Source: Natrarchaeobaculum sulfurireducens (GTDB lineage: Archaea > Halobacteriota > Halobacteria > Halobacteriales > Natrialbaceae). Taken from it: 64,000 nt of DNA. The position numbers were made by a program, and so were the translations under genes. Each line of letters starts with the position of its first letter. The stretch's first letter is position 1. The stretch lies in contig NZ_CP024047.1 in NCBI RefSeq assembly GCF_003430825.1, positions 1,178,001 through 1,242,000 of the forward strand, given 5' to 3'. The notes below the pieces were generated by a model. It made no database searches. It saw only the letters and a list, made by a program, of their open reading frames with translations, and was not told the origin of the DNA. Positions 45,269 to 53,875 of the stretch are shown here, piece by piece.

Positions 45269-47866
45269 TTATCGCGAGAAGCGGCCATCGATCGGGAGCC
45301 AGCTTCGGGGGTCGAACCCGGCGGTGCCAAAGCGTTCTTCGAGTCGCTGCCAGACGACGATCGTCGAGGGGACGACCAGTAGCGAGGTGAGCCAGGCGTA
45401 GAAAACGCCGAGGGCGAGCAGCAGGCCGAACTCCATGATTAGCGGGATGAGCGCGAGATAGAGGACGCCCAGCCCGGTGACGGTGGTGAGCATGCTCCCG
45501 GTCAGGGCGCCGCCGGTCCCGCGAACGGTGACGAGCAGGGCCTCGTGGACGTCCTTGCCGCCCTCGAACTCGTCGACGAACCGGTGCATGAAGTGGACCG
45601 TGTAGTCGACGCCGAGGCCGATCGACACCGACAGGATCGGCGCGTTGATCGGCGTCAGCGGAACGTCGAAGTACCGCATCGAGCCCGCGAGCAACGCGAC
45701 GGTCACCAGCACCGGCACGACGTTGATCACGCCGTATATCGCCCGTCCTTCGAGCCACCAGTAAGAAAGCACGAGGAAGACGGTCGTGAGGACGAACGCG
45801 ACGATCAGGCTGTTGATCGACGACTCGAGGGTGTCGTCGATGACGGACTCGAAGATGACGAGTTGGCCGGTGGCGGTCGCGTCGAGGTCCATCCGATCCG
45901 CGTACTCCCGGGCGGCGAGGACGGCCTCGTCCTGTTCGGCGTCGACGTCGACGGTGACGTCGATCCGGGTCGCACTGCGGTCGGTGGTGAGTTTGTCCGC
46001 AGCCTGGTCGCTCGCCGCCGAGTCGAACAGTTCGTCGTAGACGTGATCGACCTCCCGGTCCGGGACGCCGTCGCCGCTCGAGTCGTAGCGTTCGACGGTC
46101 CGTCCGAACTCGGGATCCGATTCGGCCCCGTCGTCGATGACGTCCAGAATCGTGTCCGCGTCGGCTCGCCGGTCCTCGCTCTCGAACGCGTCGTCCGGGT
46201 CCTTGAGCGACCGATCGATCTCCGTCAGGGCTCGATCCGACCGCAGGTCTCTGTCCTCGACGTAGATCGTTACTGAGCTATCGAATCCTTCCTCGAAGTC
46301 CTCCTCGAGGTAGTCGAGGAACGTGATGAAGGTATAGTCGCCCGGGGCGAACGGACCGGGGAGATGCTGGTACTGGTCGATTCGGTCCTGATCGGGGAAG
46401 AAGGCTTCTTGATCGAATTCGGTGTCGACACCGGTACCGTACGCTGCCGCGCCCAGGCTGCCGACGAGGATCGTCACGAGGAACAGAGCAGGGGCAACCT
46501 GTGCGATTTTCACGCCGACGGGGAGGATTCGCCCCAGCACCGACTCCTCGCTGCCGAGCGGAGTGGTTCCGAAACTGGGGAATCGCGTCCCCTCGCGGAG
46601 TTGGTCGAGACCGACCTTGCCGGCAGGGAGGAAGACGCCGAAAATGAGAAACGTAAAGATCATTCCGAACGCGGCGACGATGCCGAAGTGACGGAGTCCT
46701 TCCATCGAACTGACGAGGTTCGCCGCGAAACTGAACACCGTCGTCAACGTGACGATCAGAAACGCCGTAGTGAGTTGTCTCGTCGTGATCCCCATCGCGT
46801 CGCCGATGGCGGCCCCCGCAGCGCGTTCCTCGCGATAGCGGTTGATGATGTGGATACCGAAGTCGATCCCAACTGCGAGCAACAGCGGGAAGACGGTGAT
46901 CAACGCGTCGGAAAAGGGGATGTTCGCGAATCCCATGAAGCCGAACGTCCAGATCAGCGTCATCACGAGTGCAGCCAGTCCTAACCCGAGGTCGAGCGGG
47001 TCGCGGTAGGCCACCAGCAGGAAAAAGAGGATCAACAGCAGTGCGGCCGGAAAGACGACGATCGCCGTATCGCCGAGCAACTGGACCGTCTCTTCGCTCA
47101 GGATCGCATCGCCGAAGACGACGACGTTGTCGCTCGTATCGAAGCCGTCGATCTCGTTTGCGATCGCTGCGGTTTCGTACTGAAGCGGCGCGTGTGTCTC
47201 ATCGCCAGCCGACACGGGCGTATCGTAGGTGATCGCAATCTGTGCAACGCTAGCCGAGGCGGCCTCCCGGTTGAAGTCGGTACTCACCGGCAGGCCCGCC
47301 GACTCGTCGGCGTCGGCGATCGCCGCCTCGAGTTGTCGCTGAGAGGCGCGTTCGACCTCGCGGTGTTGGCGTTCGGCCGTCGTCGCGTTCTCGTCGAGTT
47401 CTTGGCCCACGAGCGACGCCGGACTCGTCGTCGATTCGACTCGAAGGCTCTCGGTCGTCTCGACGCGGTCCTGGAACTCGAGCATCCGCAGCAGACTCGA
47501 TCGTGAGAGGACGTTTCGGTCGTCCTCGACGACGAGCTGGGCGCTCGTCCCACCGCTGGCTCGGTCGCCACGTTCGAAGTTCTCCTGGATGTCGTCGAAC
47601 GCTTCCTGCTCGGGCGAGTCGTCGGTGAACTGATCCGCACCCGCCTCCTGGTCGCCGCCACCCGCGAGGGCACCGCCGAGAAAGAGCGCCGTCACCAGAA
47701 AGAACACGACAACGATCGTCCACGGCCGCGTCCTGATCAGGGGATTGATCCGGCGAGTGAACGGATCGTCGCCATCGGTTGGCGTTGCCGCCTGCTCGTG
47801 ATCGAGCTCACCGCTCGAGTCGGAGCCTGCGGAATCGTCGGCCGCGAACCGATCAGGATCAGTCAT
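45269..47866 (-). CDS. RND-superfamily exporter (MMPL/sterol-sensing-domain type)
   Basis: 865 residues. A first membrane helix (about residues 46-70), a large acidic outer loop, then a six-helix bundle (AALLLILFFLLVAYRDPLDLG, FPLLLAVGIDFGIHIINRYREE, VFSFAANLVSSMEGLRHFG), a second outer loop, and a final bundle (PVLVTVALLAGSMRY, SIGLGVDYTVHFMHRFVDE) give the RND two-repeat layout. GIDFGIHIINRY and GVDYTVHFMHRF are the acidic motifs that carry protons. It probably exports lipids or hydrophobic compounds. It follows the CARDB protein gene by 9 nt, so they form an operon likely controlled by the divergent TetR. Confidence 0.92.
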   Translation of the reverse strand: MTDPDRFAADDSAGSDSSGELDHEQAATPTDGDDPFTRRINPLIRTRPWTIVVVFFLVTALFLGGALAGGGDQEAGADQFTDDSPEQEAFDDIQENFERGDRASGGTSAQLVVEDDRNVLSRSSLLRMLEFQDRVETTESLRVESTTSPASLVGQELDENATTAERQHREVERASQRQLEAAIADADESAGLPVSTDFNREAASASVAQIAITYDTPVSAGDETHAPLQYETAAIANEIDGFDTSDNVVVFGDAILSEETVQLLGDTAIVVFPAALLLILFFLLVAYRDPLDLGLGLAALVMTLIWTFGFMGFANIPFSDALITVFPLLLAVGIDFGIHIINRYREERAAGAAIGDAMGITTRQLTTAFLIVTLTTVFSFAANLVSSMEGLRHFGIVAAFGMIFTFLIFGVFLPAGKVGLDQLREGTRFPSFGTTPLGSEESVLGRILPVGVKIAQVAPALFLVTILVGSLGAAAYGTGVDTEFDQEAFFPDQDRIDQYQHLPGPFAPGDYTFITFLDYLEEDFEEGFDSSVTIYVEDRDLRSDRALTEIDRSLKDPDDAFESEDRRADADTILDVIDDGAESDPEFGRTVERYDSSGDGVPDREVDHVYDELFDSAASDQAADKLTTDRSATRIDVTVDVDAEQDEAVLAAREYADRMDLDATATGQLVIFESVIDDTLESSINSLIVAFVLTTVFLVLSYWWLEGRAIYGVINVVPVLVTVALLAGSMRYFDVPLTPINAPILSVSIGLGVDYTVHFMHRFVDEFEGGKDVHEALLVTVRGTGGALTGSMLTTVTGLGVLYLALIPLIMEFGLLLALGVFYAWLTSLLVVPSTIVVWQRLEERFGTAGFDPRSWLPIDGRFSR

Positions 47867-47875
47867 GCGTCGTCG

Positions 47876-49597
47876 TCACCGCAGCCGCCACCAGAGGGTC
47901 GCACCGAGACCCAGTGCCGTGAGAACTGCCCCTACTCGAACGAGGATCCCGACGATGCTGAGGCCACCGTCGTCGCCGCCGGACTCGACCTCGATCGGGT
48001 GCGTGTAGGTGTCCGAGAGGACCTCGTCACCTCGCTCGTTTTCGTACTCGAAGTCGAGTTCGACCGGATGGGTCTCGGTCGTCGCATCCTGGTCGGCCCA
48101 GACGTCGAAGGTGATCTCGGCCGACTCGTTCGGCTCGAGTTCGGAGACGAACGCTTCGTCGTTGTCCGTATCGAGCGGGCTGTCGGCATAGAGGCGGGCG
48201 TCGATGTTCGAGAGCGTCTCCGAGCGCTCGTTGGTAATCTCGAGGGTAAACTCGGTCAGGTCGCCCTGGGCGACGCGGATCTCATCGGCGGTGATCGAGA
48301 ACTCGTCGGCTCGGTCGTCGATCACGACCCGTTCGGAGATGGGGCCGTCTTCGAGCGTCGACCGGTCACCAGCGCCGTACTCGACGGTAAACCGGAGCTG
48401 TCGCGGCCCGGCGTCAGCTTGGCCGCTGACGTCGGTGGGGAACCGGAACTCCGTCGTTTCGCCGGGGCTCAACTCCGGAAGCGCATAGCGGGTATCCTCG
48501 ACGAACAGCGAGTCAGTCGTGGGTTCGACGATCAGGACGCCATCGTCGACCGTCCGCGGCCCGTCGTTTTCGATCTCGCCGGTGACGACGCCGTCGTAGC
48601 CGACCGCGAGGGTGTCCTGGAGGTTCGAGATGGAGAACGTCTGTTCCGGCGCGGGCGCGAGACTCGCCACCTCTTCCTGTGCGGGTTCATCCGGACTGCC
48701 GACCTGAACGCCTGCCTCGTCATCGTACCTAAAGGCGATCTCGAGGGGCTTTTCGCCCTGACTCGTCGTCTCCGCGATATCGACGTCCACCGTGACCGCC
48801 GTCGAGTCGCCGGGCTCGAGGTCACCGAGGACCTCCTCGGCCGTCTCGCCGTCGACGGTGACACCGCCGCCGCCAGTGATCGTCGCGCGGGTCTGACTCG
48901 CGGCTTCGGAGCCGACGTTCTCGATCTCGAGGGTCGCCGGGCCGTCGCCGCCGGGTTCGACATCTGTGACGACGTCGCTAATCTCGAACCGGGGCTCGTC
49001 GGGCACCTCGAGGGTCAGATCGATCGTCTCGCTGCCAGTCCGTTCCGTCGTCACGCGACTGTTATCCGACACCTGGTAGGTATAGGAGTAACTGACCTCG
49101 ACCGTGATGTCGTGTTCACCGGGCTCGAGGTCCTCCGGTGCTTTGATCCGTTGGTCGACCGAGGCCGTCTGTTGTTCGTCGAGCGTGCCGAGTGACGTGG
49201 TGCCGGAGGTGACGTCGAACGGCCCTTCGTCTACGACTTCGACGGTCACGCCGCGTGCAGGCGTGACACGGTCGCGCTGTGTTCCGAGTCGGATATTGCC
49301 CTCGTTTTGCACCTGAATTTCGACGTTCTGTTCTGAGCCAGCGGTAATCTCGGCTTGTGGAACAGTCGCGTCGACGGCAGGCTCACCACGGGTCAGTTCG
49401 CCGGAACTCCCCGAGCCACTTGACTGTAGCTCTTCACCGACGTCTACATCATCGTCGTCAGCGAGAGCGACCGGTGCACCCATAACAACGGTGACTGCGA
49501 CGGCGACGACCACTCCTAGCAGTAGCAGTCGGCGGTCAACGCCCACAGTCGCCACCTCTGCCCGTGTTCCGACGATACCGCTCGAGTCCGGTAACAC
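47876..49597 (-). CDS. Exported CARDB/COG1361-like surface protein, partner of the RND exporter
   Basis: 573 residues. An N-terminal hydrophobic helix (RRLLLLGVVVAVAVTVVMG) is a signal peptide or anchor. It is followed by several immunoglobulin-like CARDB/NEW3 repeats with the pattern LEPGEHDITVEVSYSY, VEPGGDGPATLEIENVG, LSPGETTEFRFP and LEPNESAEITFD. A single helix near the end (SIVGILVRVGAVLTALGLG) anchors the C-terminus before basic WWRLR. It likely stands outside the cell and may feed substrate to the exporter. The start is GTG at 49597; other GTG codons within the next 20 are possible. It is the first gene of the operon with the exporter. Confidence 0.87.
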   Translation of the reverse strand: MLPDSSGIVGTRAEVATVGVDRRLLLLGVVVAVAVTVVMGAPVALADDDDVDVGEELQSSGSGSSGELTRGEPAVDATVPQAEITAGSEQNVEIQVQNEGNIRLGTQRDRVTPARGVTVEVVDEGPFDVTSGTTSLGTLDEQQTASVDQRIKAPEDLEPGEHDITVEVSYSYTYQVSDNSRVTTERTGSETIDLTLEVPDEPRFEISDVVTDVEPGGDGPATLEIENVGSEAASQTRATITGGGGVTVDGETAEEVLGDLEPGDSTAVTVDVDIAETTSQGEKPLEIAFRYDDEAGVQVGSPDEPAQEEVASLAPAPEQTFSISNLQDTLAVGYDGVVTGEIENDGPRTVDDGVLIVEPTTDSLFVEDTRYALPELSPGETTEFRFPTDVSGQADAGPRQLRFTVEYGAGDRSTLEDGPISERVVIDDRADEFSITADEIRVAQGDLTEFTLEITNERSETLSNIDARLYADSPLDTDNDEAFVSELEPNESAEITFDVWADQDATTETHPVELDFEYENERGDEVLSDTYTHPIEVESGGDDGGLSIVGILVRVGAVLTALGLGATLWWRLR

Positions 49598-49685
49598 GCG
49601 ATTGCCCTAAAGAACAGCGTCGGGCAAACATATCACGAGAGAACTCGTTCATTGTCGGTTACTGTGTCGAACGCGCTATAGCTTT

Positions 49686-49707
49686 TGTGATTGAACGTTC
49701 AATCACA
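49686..49707. promoter_or_regulatory. Perfect 22-bp palindrome, probable TetR operator
   Basis: The half-site TGTGATTGAAC is followed immediately by its exact reverse complement, giving 22 bp of perfect two-fold symmetry. It lies between the divergent tetR and CARDB-RND operon and ends 3 bp before the TATA element of tetR (49711-49717). This is the usual place for a TetR dimer to block transcription in both directions. Binding is inferred, not shown. Confidence 0.7.
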
Positions 49708-49710
49708 TCG

Positions 49711-49717
49711 CTTATAC
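49711..49717 (+). promoter_or_regulatory. TATA element of the tetR transcript
   Basis: CTTATAC is centred 26-27 bp before an ATG at 49741, so transcription should start at or next to that codon. The operator palindrome abuts it upstream. Confidence 0.5.
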
Positions 49718-49740
49718 GGAGGTGCCTCGTGACGACCAGT

Positions 49741-49836
49741 ATGCCATGGGTGTACAACGGTGGGTTCTTCGTCGGAAACAGACCGGCGGATGGAACGAAC
49801 CCGAATAGAGCCAGCGAGGGACTCTCCGATGGGTGA
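49741..49836 (+). CDS. Candidate 31-codon leader ORF overlapping the tetR start
   Basis: Starting at the predicted mRNA 5' end, a frame reads MPWVYNGGFFVGNRPADG and on for 31 codons to TGA at 49834-49836. The tetR ATG at 49829 lies inside its last codons, so ribosomes finishing the leader would end 5-8 nt past the tetR start. This layout suggests a leader peptide coupled to tetR translation. It could be a chance frame; the fit with the TATA spacing is the main support. Confidence 0.35.
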   Translation: MPWVYNGGFFVGNRPADGTNPNRASEGLSDG

Positions 49837-50437
49837 CGACTTTTTCGTCGACCCCGAGGACACCCGCGAGCAGATTCTCGCGGCGACCTACCGAACGCTG
49901 TGTGAGCGTGGCTATGCCAATCTGACGATCAGTGCCATCGGCGAGGAGTTCGAGAAAAGTCCCTCGCTCGTCTACCGCCACTACGACAGTAAAGACGACC
50001 TCGTCCTCGCGTGTCTGCGCTACATGCTCGAAGACTTCGAAACCCAGCTCACCGAGGCTGACTTCGAAGATCCTCGTGGCCGACTCGAGGAGTTCGTCGG
50101 CTGGGGGCTCGGCGACGTCCCGTCCGAACAGCGTCGATTCGTTTCGACGCTGGTCGAACTTCGCTCACAGGCGGTCCACGACGAAGCCTACCGCGCACAC
50201 TTCACCCGAAGCGACGAAGTGTTCGTCGGCTACGCTGCCGACGTGATCCGTGCAGGAATCGACCGCGGGACGTTCCGCGAGTGTGACCCCGAACGCGTGG
50301 CCGAAACGCTGGTAACGACGATGTCCGGTGCCATGCTTCGCCGGTCGACCTGTGAATCAACGGTGTGTCTCGAGGGCGTTCGGAATGGGCTCGAGGGGCT
50401 ACTCGAGTCCCAGGTATACAAACCCAACACCGCATAG
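49829..50437 (+). CDS. TetR/AcrR-family transcriptional regulator
   Basis: 202 residues. The N-terminal HTH reads DTREQILAATYRTLCERGYANLTISAIGEEFEKSPSLVYRHYDSKDDL, the canonical TetR DNA-binding domain, and the rest is an all-helical ligand-binding domain without a motif I recognise. It probably represses itself and the divergent CARDB-RND operon through the palindrome at 49686-49707, with release by an exported compound. The ATG at 49829 has a GAGG 9 nt upstream; an in-frame GTG at 49760 would add 23 residues. Confidence 0.93.
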   Translation: MGDDFFVDPEDTREQILAATYRTLCERGYANLTISAIGEEFEKSPSLVYRHYDSKDDLVLACLRYMLEDFETQLTEADFEDPRGRLEEFVGWGLGDVPSEQRRFVSTLVELRSQAVHDEAYRAHFTRSDEVFVGYAADVIRAGIDRGTFRECDPERVAETLVTTMSGAMLRRSTCESTVCLEGVRNGLEGLLESQVYKPNTA

Positions 50438-50947
50438 TCGTCGGGGCAGACTGCCGGACAGCACGAGTATGAGAATTCGCTGTACCCGTCCGGCGAATGC
50501 GCTTCAGTGACTTCTGGAAGGTAGTATCCGTTGTTGTGCAGGCCAGATCGACCAGCGGCGCTACTGCTCGGTATCGAGCGAGCACGGCGAGACAGGCCCT
50601 GTTAGCCAACAGTCTAATATATGAAGACACTATAGTTTCCCAACTAGTATGGTTTGAATATATATGGGTAGGGGTTGTTGGGGCACTCGAGTAAAATTAG
50701 GTTATCGGCTTTAGGATCGGTATAGGTTTTCTAGCCTCCGACTAGTACTAGAGCAAGCGTGGGTTACAAACCATATTCAGATTGGTAGGAATAACAGAAA
50801 GCTTATACCGAGTTCAGGCCAACGGAGGGATACCCCTACCCGGAAGACCGACGCTGGTCCCCACGACGAGTTCGTCGGTCTGTAAGCTGGGATTACCCCA
50901 GCGTACAGTGCGCCAACCAATCGAAACACGAACCTAACACACAACAC
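50438..50947 (+). promoter_or_regulatory. Long S-layer promoter and structured 5' leader region
   Basis: 510 nt without a gene. 50610-50680 is unusually AT-rich with several TATA-like strings, and a 10-bp palindrome CTAGTACTAG lies at 50742-50751. A TATA element CTTATAC at 50802-50808 predicts a start near 50831 and thus a leader of about 117 nt. The leader holds two hairpins: AGACCGACG (50845-50853) pairing with CGTCGGTCT (50873-50881), and GCTGGG (50886-50891) pairing with CCCAGC (50897-50902). Long leaders are known, from memory, for haloarchaeal S-layer mRNAs, whereas most mRNAs are leaderless. The hairpins may affect stability or translation. Confidence 0.55.
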
Positions 50948-53653
50948 ATGACAAGCGAACCAACGATCCGCGAAAAGGGACGCGCCGTGTTCCTGGCCGC
51001 GATTATGGTCCTCTCTGTCGTCGCGATGTCCGCAGCGTTTGCGGGCTCGGCGGCAGCAGACACCCAACCATACGACGATGATGACCTGCAGTACGTCAAT
51101 GTGGATAACGAGAGCGTGAGCGTTGTCTTCCAGGGACAGGACGTTTACGTTGTCGGTGACCTCATTGACGAAGATAACGACTACCAACTTCGATCCGTCG
51201 ACTCCTTCGATAGTGGTCAAGTCGACAGTAGTAGCTTCGAAGAGGAGCTCGATGTCGAAGATCACACGATCGATGGAGAGTCAGTGAGCGCCGTTGAGAT
51301 CGAAACAGGCGATCTCGACGCCGGTGACTTCTTCATCCGTGGCGGCGACCTCGAGTCTTCGCCCGCTGAAGAAGACACGTTCGAGGTGACCATCCAGGAC
51401 CTCGACGTCGCCTTCGACGACGACGAAGTGACCGACGACGGTCCTGACGCCACGACCGACCTCGACATCGACTCCGACCGTGGCACCTACTCGCTCAACG
51501 TGAGTGCCCAGGGCGACCTCGATGAAGAAGAACTCCTGAGCATCCTTATCAACAACGAGACGCTCGAAGAGATCCACCTCGACGATGACGTCCGAGACAA
51601 CGTCACGTTCGGCGCTGACGACAACCCCATTGTCGACGATGACATCGTCGGAGCCATCGCTGATGCCGACGAAGACGGCGTCTTCGGTGTCGATAGCAAT
51701 GATGATCTTGATGATGTTCTCGACGCGCTCGAGGCCGAGAACCAGTTCCTCGCTTTCGCATTCGCAGAGGACGAGGACGATGCTGATGAACAGGTCGTAC
51801 TCGTCGGTATCAACGACCGCGAAGAGGAAGTCGACTTTACCGACATCGACGACGGTGACTACACGTTCGACTTCGAAGTGACTGACACCGAAGCGGCGGT
51901 CAGCCAGGACATCACCGTCACTGACTCCGACGCCTCGGTTAACTTCGACCAGAGCGTCTACACGCAGACTGCCGGTGACCTCGTCGAGTTCACGGTCGAA
52001 CTCGAGGACACCGACAGCGCGTACGTCCAGTTCGGTGACGAAGACGCCGGTTTCGTCGACATCTTCTACGTCGAAGATGACGGCGGCACGGACGACGAAG
52101 TCACCTTCTGGCTGAACACCCGAACCATCGGCACCGAAAACGCATCCAACGACGAAGTCGTCTACTCCGAGGACGACATCGTCGAGAGCTTCATCCACAG
52201 CGACTACGAGTTCGACGATGCCGACGACCAGCCACGCTTCTTCGACGACAGCGACCTTGAGGAAAACGATGAGTTCGAGGATGGCTTCATCGGCTACCTC
52301 GACGAACTCGATCTGATCGACTCGAGCGACGACGAGACGCCGTTCGACCAGCTCGTCCGCCCGCTCCAGCCCGCTGACTACGACCTCGTGGTCGACGAGA
52401 ACGGCTACTTCATCGCCGAGGACGGCGAGTCCGACGTCGACGACGAGATCGGCTACGCCACCCTCGACCTGATCGAGCCCGGTCTGGGCGAGGTCACCAC
52501 GTGGGTCGGCCCAAGCGAGGACGCTGACGAATACGACGAGATCGCCGAACTCGCCGAGCAACTGACCGAGCGCGAGAACGTCGCGATCGACGACCAGCTT
52601 GTCATCGAAGCCGAGATGTCCGGTATCTACGGCATGATGACCTACCTCGAGGGGAGCTTCGACCCCATCGTTGACGACGACGGATTCGACTCCGCGACGC
52701 TCTACGAACTGACCGAACTCGAGGGTGAAGGTGTCACGCTCGAGGTCGAGGCAGACGATGCCGTTGGCAACCAGGACGCCAACGAACTCGACCTCGAAGG
52801 CGCTGACGACGACGAAGTCTACGTCCTCGTCGACAACGACGAAGGCATGCTCTACGTCATCGTCGACACCGACGACGAGCCGTTCGACCGCTCGCTCGAC
52901 GATGGCGACGACTTCACTGTCGACATCGAGTACGAGACGGACAGCGACGACCGCTTCAACTTCGCCGACATCGACGACGACGAGAACCGTGACGTCTTCG
53001 GTGGCGCTGACGGTGACACTGGCGACGCAGCCTTCCCGTACTTCCAGGCTGACTCGACCCAGAGCATTTCCACGACGTTCACCTTCGAGGACCCCGAGGT
53101 CCACTTCGACAACCTCGACGCGGACGACAACGTCCAGCTCGAGACCGCCGAAGACGCTGTCGTGACCGGTGAGACGAACGTCGCCCCCGGCTCGGACGCT
53201 GACCTCCGCATCACCAACGCTGGCGATACGGACAGCTTCCTGTCCACTGAAGACGCCGAAATCCACTCTGACGGGGCCTTCGAGTCCGAACACTTCGACT
53301 TCGGTGACCGCTCCGAAGACGATGAAGCAGCGATCGACTTCCGCGTCGGTGGCAGCTCCATCGGTGACGCCGACGGCATCTTCGTCGAATCGGTCGACGA
53401 CGAAGCGCCCGAAGAGGACGACGAGGCTGACGACGACGAGGCAGACGATGACGCAGCTGACGACGACGAAGCAGACGACGACGAAGCAGACGATGACGCC
53501 GCTGACGACGACGCCACCGACGACGACGTTGTCGACGAAGATGACGACGACGAACCCGAGACCGAGGACGACGGCGTCCCCGGCTTCGGCATCGCCGTTG
53601 CGCTCTTCGCGCTGATCGCCGCCGGTATGCTGGCACTCCGCCGCCAGAACTAA
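50948..53653 (+). CDS. csg: S-layer glycoprotein with PGF-CTERM anchor
   Basis: 901 residues. The start IREKGRAVFLAAIMVLSVVA is the S-layer signal peptide, cleaved after about AGSAAA near residue 37. The mature part is extremely acidic, beta-rich (YSLNVSAQGDLDEEELL, VEFTVELEDTDSAYVQFGD) and contains N-glycosylation sequons such as NES, NVS, NET and NVT. A stalk of repeated ADDDE/ADDDA units near residues 820-860 replaces the usual Thr-rich spacer. The protein ends GVPGFGIAVALFALIAAGMLALRRQN, the PGF-CTERM signal removed by archaeosortase A for lipid attachment. It forms the cell's surface lattice. Third codon positions are strongly C-biased, as expected for a highly expressed gene. Confidence 0.93.
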   Translation: MTSEPTIREKGRAVFLAAIMVLSVVAMSAAFAGSAAADTQPYDDDDLQYVNVDNESVSVVFQGQDVYVVGDLIDEDNDYQLRSVDSFDSGQVDSSSFEEELDVEDHTIDGESVSAVEIETGDLDAGDFFIRGGDLESSPAEEDTFEVTIQDLDVAFDDDEVTDDGPDATTDLDIDSDRGTYSLNVSAQGDLDEEELLSILINNETLEEIHLDDDVRDNVTFGADDNPIVDDDIVGAIADADEDGVFGVDSNDDLDDVLDALEAENQFLAFAFAEDEDDADEQVVLVGINDREEEVDFTDIDDGDYTFDFEVTDTEAAVSQDITVTDSDASVNFDQSVYTQTAGDLVEFTVELEDTDSAYVQFGDEDAGFVDIFYVEDDGGTDDEVTFWLNTRTIGTENASNDEVVYSEDDIVESFIHSDYEFDDADDQPRFFDDSDLEENDEFEDGFIGYLDELDLIDSSDDETPFDQLVRPLQPADYDLVVDENGYFIAEDGESDVDDEIGYATLDLIEPGLGEVTTWVGPSEDADEYDEIAELAEQLTERENVAIDDQLVIEAEMSGIYGMMTYLEGSFDPIVDDDGFDSATLYELTELEGEGVTLEVEADDAVGNQDANELDLEGADDDEVYVLVDNDEGMLYVIVDTDDEPFDRSLDDGDDFTVDIEYETDSDDRFNFADIDDDENRDVFGGADGDTGDAAFPYFQADSTQSISTTFTFEDPEVHFDNLDADDNVQLETAEDAVVTGETNVAPGSDADLRITNAGDTDSFLSTEDAEIHSDGAFESEHFDFGDRSEDDEAAIDFRVGGSSIGDADGIFVESVDDEAPEEDDEADDDEADDDAADDDEADDDEADDDAADDDATDDDVVDEDDDDEPETEDDGVPGFGIAVALFALIAAGMLALRRQN

Positions 53654-53655
53654 GC

Positions 53656-53697
53656 TGCCGGATAGATCCGGCTTTCGACAACACGGATTTTCTTTTG
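53656..53697 (+). terminator. Hairpin and T-rich tract after the S-layer gene
   Basis: Two bases after the stop, GCCGGAT (53656-53662) pairs with ATCCGGC (53665-53671), and 16 nt later there is a T-rich tract (53687-53695, TTTTCTTTT). Archaeal termination needs only the T tract; the hairpin may also protect the 3' end of this abundant mRNA. Confidence 0.5.
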
Positions 53698-53789
53698 GTC
53701 GATTCATCCCGGTAGGAAGCGATAGTGCTCGAGCGTTTCCCACACACAACTCGTGATCGATAGCTACCGGCGATCGTCACAAAACTCCC

Positions 53790-53808
53790 AAATAGTTGTA
53801 AACTATTT
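53790..53808. promoter_or_regulatory. 8-bp perfect inverted repeat upstream of the SGF-CTERM protein gene
   Basis: AAATAGTT and its exact complement AACTATTT are separated by GTA, in an AT-rich stretch about 45 bp before a TATA element. The position suits a regulator site for the gene at 53876, but it could also be a terminator-like hairpin for upstream transcription. Confidence 0.35.
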
Positions 53809-53846
53809 AGAACCATAAATAATCCATCAGCACTATGCGGAAATCT

Positions 53847-53854
53847 ATTTATAC
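53847..53854 (+). promoter_or_regulatory. TATA element of the SGF-CTERM protein gene
   Basis: ATTTATAC is centred about 25 bp before the ATG at 53876, so the mRNA should be leaderless. This contrasts with the long leader of the adjacent S-layer gene. Confidence 0.5.
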
Positions 53855-53875
53855 ACACCACTAGATGATTCCTAC

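Noticed and set aside
53400-53560. Repetitive GACGACGA-type run that could look like a repeat array
   Set aside because: It is an in-frame Asp/Ala/Glu stalk of the S-layer protein; no spacers or palindromes as in CRISPR.
51281-53749. Very long minus-strand open frame (over 800 codons) opposite the S-layer gene
   Set aside because: It mirrors the codon bias of the S-layer gene; the product is a Val-rich, motif-free sequence. The plus strand has signal peptide, sequons and PGF-CTERM.
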